Below are positions 6,648 through 7,817 of a DNA stretch of 7,817 nt, piece by piece. A program made the translations under genes and the position numbers. The stretch's first letter is position 1. Each line of letters starts with the position of its first letter. This stretch comes from Oscillospiraceae bacterium (GTDB lineage Bacteria; Bacillota_A; Clostridia; Oscillospirales; Ruminococcaceae). Under the pieces are notes generated by a model that was not told the origin of the DNA, did not search any database, and worked only from the letters and a program-made list of their open reading frames with translations. The stretch spans positions 1-7,817 of the forward strand of contig JAFWUX010000013.1 in the NCBI GenBank assembly GCA_017523995.1, read 5' to 3'.

Positions 6648-6653
6648 AGGAGG
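6648..6653 (+). promoter_or_regulatory. Ribosome binding site that sets the start of the third zinc-ribbon gene
   Basis: AGGAGG with 7 bases before the ATG at 6661. The frame is also open upstream to a TTG at 6625, but that start has no ribosome site and would add 12 residues in front of the conserved MFCPNCG beginning shared with the neighbouring genes. The ATG at 6661 is therefore preferred. Confidence 0.92.
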
Positions 6654-6660
6654 TCATGAT

Positions 6661-7431
6661 ATGTTCTGCCCGAACTGCGGTTTTCAGATCAGCGATGACG
6701 CACGCTTCTGTGAACAGTGCGGTGCTTCTCTGAACAGCGGCGGAATGCGCGCTGAAACGGAAACAAACGCACCTGCACAGACCCCTCCCGTTCAGAACGC
6801 AGCGATGGAGGGCACGAAGGTCACAAAGAATATTTATCTGTGTCCGGACGGCATGTTCCGCTGGATCTATGAATTCAGAATGATGAAGAATCCGGTGATC
6901 CTGTTCACGATCCTAAAAATTTTCGGAGGGATCTTCGGCGGTATCTGGTTATTTGAAACTGTCCTGATGCTGTTTGACGGCTTTGACACAGAGGTCTTTC
7001 TTCACAATACCTTTGCCATTGCGGCCATCACACTGGTGATACTGGTGATCGGCCTTCTTTCGTATGTGATCGTTGCGGCAATGAACGGCTGGAAATATAT
7101 CGTGCTGTTTGAGATGAACGATGAAGGCGTAACGCATACCCAGATGCAGAAGCAGTTTGAAAAGGCACAGGCCATCGGCTGGCTGACAACAATGGCAGGT
7201 GCGATGACAGGCAATCTTACAACAATAGGAATCGGCATCAACACCGCGGTTCATAACAGTCTGCATTCTGATTTTGCGAAAGTGCGGAAGATCAAGGTCC
7301 GCCGCAGACAGCACACGATCCATGTCAATGAACTGCTCGAAAAGAATCAGGTGTATGCAGAACCGGAAGATTTTGATTTCGTACTGGATCATATCAGTAA
7401 GAGGATTCCCGCTGATGCAGCCGGAAAATGA
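6661..7431 (+). CDS. Zinc-ribbon protein with two membrane helices and cytoplasmic C-terminal domain
   Basis: A 256-residue protein. It has an N-terminal zinc ribbon (C3, C6, C17, C20), a linker (about 25-50), then a short stretch with YLCPDGMFRWIYEFRM before two membrane helices (about 78-106 and 117-140). The C-terminal part (about 143-250) starts with a strand-like GWKYIVLFEMNDEGVT, continues with a Gly/Thr-rich hydrophobic stretch (about 172-197) that could be a third partly buried segment, and ends with a basic strand (KIKVRRRQ) and an acidic helix. The overall look (membrane helices, then a sheet with a terminal helix) recalls bacterial PH-like domains, but this is only a resemblance. 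Both ends should be cytoplasmic. It lies third in the operon, 48 bases after the previous gene and 33 before the lipoprotein gene. Function not recognised. Confidence 0.9.
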   Translation: MFCPNCGFQISDDARFCEQCGASLNSGGMRAETETNAPAQTPPVQNAAMEGTKVTKNIYLCPDGMFRWIYEFRMMKNPVILFTILKIFGGIFGGIWLFETVLMLFDGFDTEVFLHNTFAIAAITLVILVIGLLSYVIVAAMNGWKYIVLFEMNDEGVTHTQMQKQFEKAQAIGWLTTMAGAMTGNLTTIGIGINTAVHNSLHSDFAKVRKIKVRRRQHTIHVNELLEKNQVYAEPEDFDFVLDHISKRIPADAAGK

Positions 7432-7448
7432 TCCGGAATACCAAAGGG

Positions 7449-7455
7449 AAAGGAG
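7449..7455 (+). promoter_or_regulatory. Ribosome binding site of the lipoprotein gene
   Basis: AAAGGAG with 9 bases before the ATG at 7465. It lies in the 33-base gap after the previous stop and supports translation from the same transcript. Confidence 0.8.
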
Positions 7456-7464
7456 CCGGTCTGA

Positions 7465-7817
7465 ATGAAATGGATTCCGAAAAAGGGATGCCTGTTTGTA
7501 TGCGCGGTCCAGCTGCTGCTCGGAAGCTGCAGCGGATTCGGCTCAAATCCGGATAACATGCCCTATGAACCGGATACGCCTGCGCCGGCAGCCCATGACG
7601 GTCTCTTTGTATCAGAGCACGGCAGTATGCGCTTCAACGGCGACGGAACAAGTGTTGAAACAGATTTTGACGCCGTGCTGGCTGCACTGACCGGTCTTCC
7701 GGACGGCACGCAAACCGGCAGCTATGTGTTCCTCAGCGGCGATCTTCCGCCTCACGGCAGCATGCCTGTCCGGTATGATACCGCGCACGAGCTGCAAATC
7801 ACCGTCGGTGACCGATC
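7465..7817 (+). CDS. Lipoprotein, partial at the window end
   Basis: The frame is open from ATG 7465 to the window edge, 117 codons so far with no stop. Residues 1-22 are a lipoprotein signal peptide: basic start (MKWIPKKG), hydrophobic core, and lipobox L19-G20-S21-C22, so C22 would be lipidated and the mature protein anchored outside the membrane. A short flexible spacer rich in Pro, Asp and Asn follows (about 25-45), then a domain with FVSEHGSMRFNGDG, a TDFDAVLAALTGLPDG helix-turn, and a strand YVFLSGDLPPHG. No disease or enzyme motif is visible. The gene is fourth in the operon and likely shares its role with the zinc-ribbon proteins, perhaps as the outer partner of the first gene's ectodomain. 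Function unknown; the C-terminus is missing from the window. Confidence 0.85.
   Translation, partial: MKWIPKKGCLFVCAVQLLLGSCSGFGSNPDNMPYEPDTPAPAAHDGLFVSEHGSMRFNGDGTSVETDFDAVLAALTGLPDGTQTGSYVFLSGDLPPHGSMPVRYDTAHELQITVGDR

Overview
The window looks like chromosomal DNA from a Ruminococcus-like member of the Oscillospiraceae (Clostridia). The evidence is a type I dockerin with two complete calcium loops, a Thr/Pro/Lys linker typical of cellulosomal or surface proteins, very strong AGGAGG-type ribosome sites, and moderately GC-rich coding sequence. The genus is an inference from protein style; there is no rRNA or marker gene here.

Layout. Positions 1-368 contain no convincing gene; they hold a rho-independent-type terminator (141-197, minus strand) and a small hairpin. 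Positions 369-4505 (minus strand) encode one large secreted modular protein of 1378 residues: signal peptide, two related beta-sandwich modules, a (PVTTTAK)n linker encoded by a 21-bp tandem repeat, a dockerin, a strongly hydrophobic segment, a HELYH...E gluzincin-like metallopeptidase domain and a beta-rich C-terminus. Positions 4506-4786 form a compact divergent control region with two near-perfect sigma-A promoters facing opposite ways. Positions 4787-7817 (plus strand) look like an operon of four genes with gaps of 47, 48 and 33 bases: three different membrane proteins that each begin with the same CxxC-x10-CxxC zinc ribbon, then a lipoprotein cut off by the window end.

The first operon gene carries an in-frame TAA at codon 48. 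Its reading frame is otherwise intact for the remaining 293 codons, so it is a very recent nonsense mutant, a strain polymorphism or a sequence error.

How the genes may work together (inference): the minus-strand gene would put a calcium-dependent docking module and a metallopeptidase-like domain outside the membrane. The plus-strand operon would place zinc-ribbon heads in the cytoplasm on membrane-spanning proteins, with one ectodomain (gene 1 of the operon) and one lipoprotein outside. None of the zinc-ribbon proteins has a function I recognise. The repeated zinc-ribbon head on otherwise different membrane proteins, next to a dockerin peptidase, is the most system-like feature of the window.
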